A stretch of DNA of 64,000 bases from Tricholoma matsutake (lineage: Eukaryota; Basidiomycota; Agaricomycetes; Agaricales; Tricholomataceae): positions 9,114,001 to 9,178,000 of the forward strand of contig AP026548.1 in the NCBI GenBank assembly GCA_026075535.2, read 5' to 3'. The notes under the pieces were generated by a model that worked only from the letters and a program-made list of their open reading frames with translations, was not told where the DNA came from and did not search any database. Positions 63,400-64,000 of this stretch are shown piece by piece (the stretch's first letter is position 1; each line of letters opens with the position of its first letter). The position numbers and the translations under genes are program-made.

Positions 63400-64000
63400 G
63401 CCAGTTCTCGTGGGCCCAGGGGTGTTAAACTCTGGGCACTTCTTGTCAGTGGAGTAATGCCCTAATCCTCCACACTTATAACAAGTGGGAGGAGGTTTAT
63501 TTTCATCAGACCTCCTGCTGACGTTCTGGTCCCCTCTAGGAGCCGATCTCCAGGGGCAGGTGGTCTTTTGTCATTACTATGGTTATCCCAGCTTGCAGAG
63601 GGAACTTTGTAAGCTCTCAATGGTCTGTCACGAGCTCTTGGTTGATTATCCCATCTGGGGAAATCTCGGACCCATGATCATGATTGTTCAGGTGACTGTT
63701 CTGGTCTGCTGGGTGTGATCACCTTGGGTTTGAGAACTTCCTTGCTAGAGGCAAGGGCCTCTACCAGTCACTTGCACTCCTGGTATCTCTTCTTCTTCCT
63801 GAAGATTTCCTTGGCCTCCCAAGCATAGTAAAGAATGGTTTCTGTGGAACTAGATTCTGTGGAACATCCCTTATCAAAGATAAAGGATACTATCATCTGG
63901 GGTAACCCTGACAACAGTTGAGTTTTGAAAGTAAACTGATCCAGGGCCCTAATCATTCTGGTAGCATATCGCTCCAGTTTGTGATAGTAACTCATTACTC
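63400..64000 (-). pseudogene. D Gag C-terminal half
   Basis: Capsid segment SYYHKLERYATRMIRA, LLSGLPQMIVSFIFDKGCST, EAKEIFRKKKRYQECK (63995-63768). A Pro/Arg-rich link and CCHC knuckle CYKCGGLGHYSTDKKC (63480-63433) follow. Runs off the window. Near-identical in words to E gag. Confidence 0.85.

Larger units (their letters stand above)
54253..64000 (-). mobile_element. Chromovirus D (ORF3 lineage), 3' end to gag
   Basis: Minus strand, from gag (beyond 64000) through protease, RT, RNase H, integrase, chromodomain, ORF3, polypurine tract (54452-54464) to the 3' LTR (54451-54253). Split in the integrase C-terminus by transposon B. Most complete member of the ORF3 lineage here. Stops and frameshifts throughout. 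Confidence 0.88.

Overview
The window looks like a transposon graveyard from a filamentous basidiomycete, probably an Agaricomycete. The basis is the mix of families: chromodomain Ty3/Gypsy elements, a tnp2-type CACTA transposase with short (about 55-70 nt) GT-AG introns, a DIRS-like element pairing a reverse transcriptase with a tyrosine recombinase, a Tad-like LINE, a Copia element, and small DNA transposons with 8-bp target duplications. I found no host gene, no rRNA and no CRISPR array. The region is most likely heterochromatic (pericentromeric or similar). Species cannot be named from sequence alone.

Layout. 1-14199: a + strand chromovirus (K1), broken by an LTR-like insert (106-1287) and, inside its chromodomain codons, by a DNA transposon (T1, 3295-11334) that itself carries a nearly complete chromovirus A (3883-10086, minus strand). 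14690-29323: a second + strand chromovirus H. Its integrase is split by a CACTA transposon G (17603-28469), whose transposase exon is split by full-length chromovirus R1 (19748-27120, duplication ATGAT). 29324-37624: short fragments, namely a tRNA-like gene, an unknown ORF, a DIRS-like element (minus), a Copia element (plus) carrying a LINE scrap, a chromovirus tail and DNA transposon T2. 37625-41068: a 5'-truncated LINE (minus). 41069-47290: chromovirus C (minus). 47291-51296: the 5' half of chromovirus E (plus). 51297-53625: the 3' part of F, a relative of R1 (minus). 53626-54252: transposon scrap T4. 54253-64000: chromovirus D (minus, running off the window), split by DNA transposon B (57371-59143).

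The most unusual signal is a third open reading frame (ORF3) downstream of the integrase/chromodomain in three diverged chromoviruses (K1, D, C). It keeps a GC-x2-C-x2-Y-x2-H motif followed by a coiled coil (K1, D), Pro/Ala-rich stretches, a tryptophan pair and a shared C-terminal helix-like domain. I recognise no known family. K1, C, D and probably E have the same gene order and, where visible, LTRs of only 180-200 bp, so this appears to be one chromovirus lineage with an accessory gene.

A second theme is decay. Premature stops are mostly CGA to TGA or TGG to TGA. The two LTRs of R1 differ by about 22 point changes, and every one reads as loss of an ancestral CpG on one strand or the other. 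This implies heavy cytosine methylation with deamination, or a premeiotic CpG-directed mutation process. It has removed catalytic residues from reverse transcriptases and from a tyrosine recombinase.

A third theme is a family of small DNA transposons (T1, T2, T4, B) built from repeated modules: a 20-bp palindrome found 12 times, longer hairpins, intron-like spacers, and (in T1 and T2) tRNA-like sequences pointing outward toward the ends.
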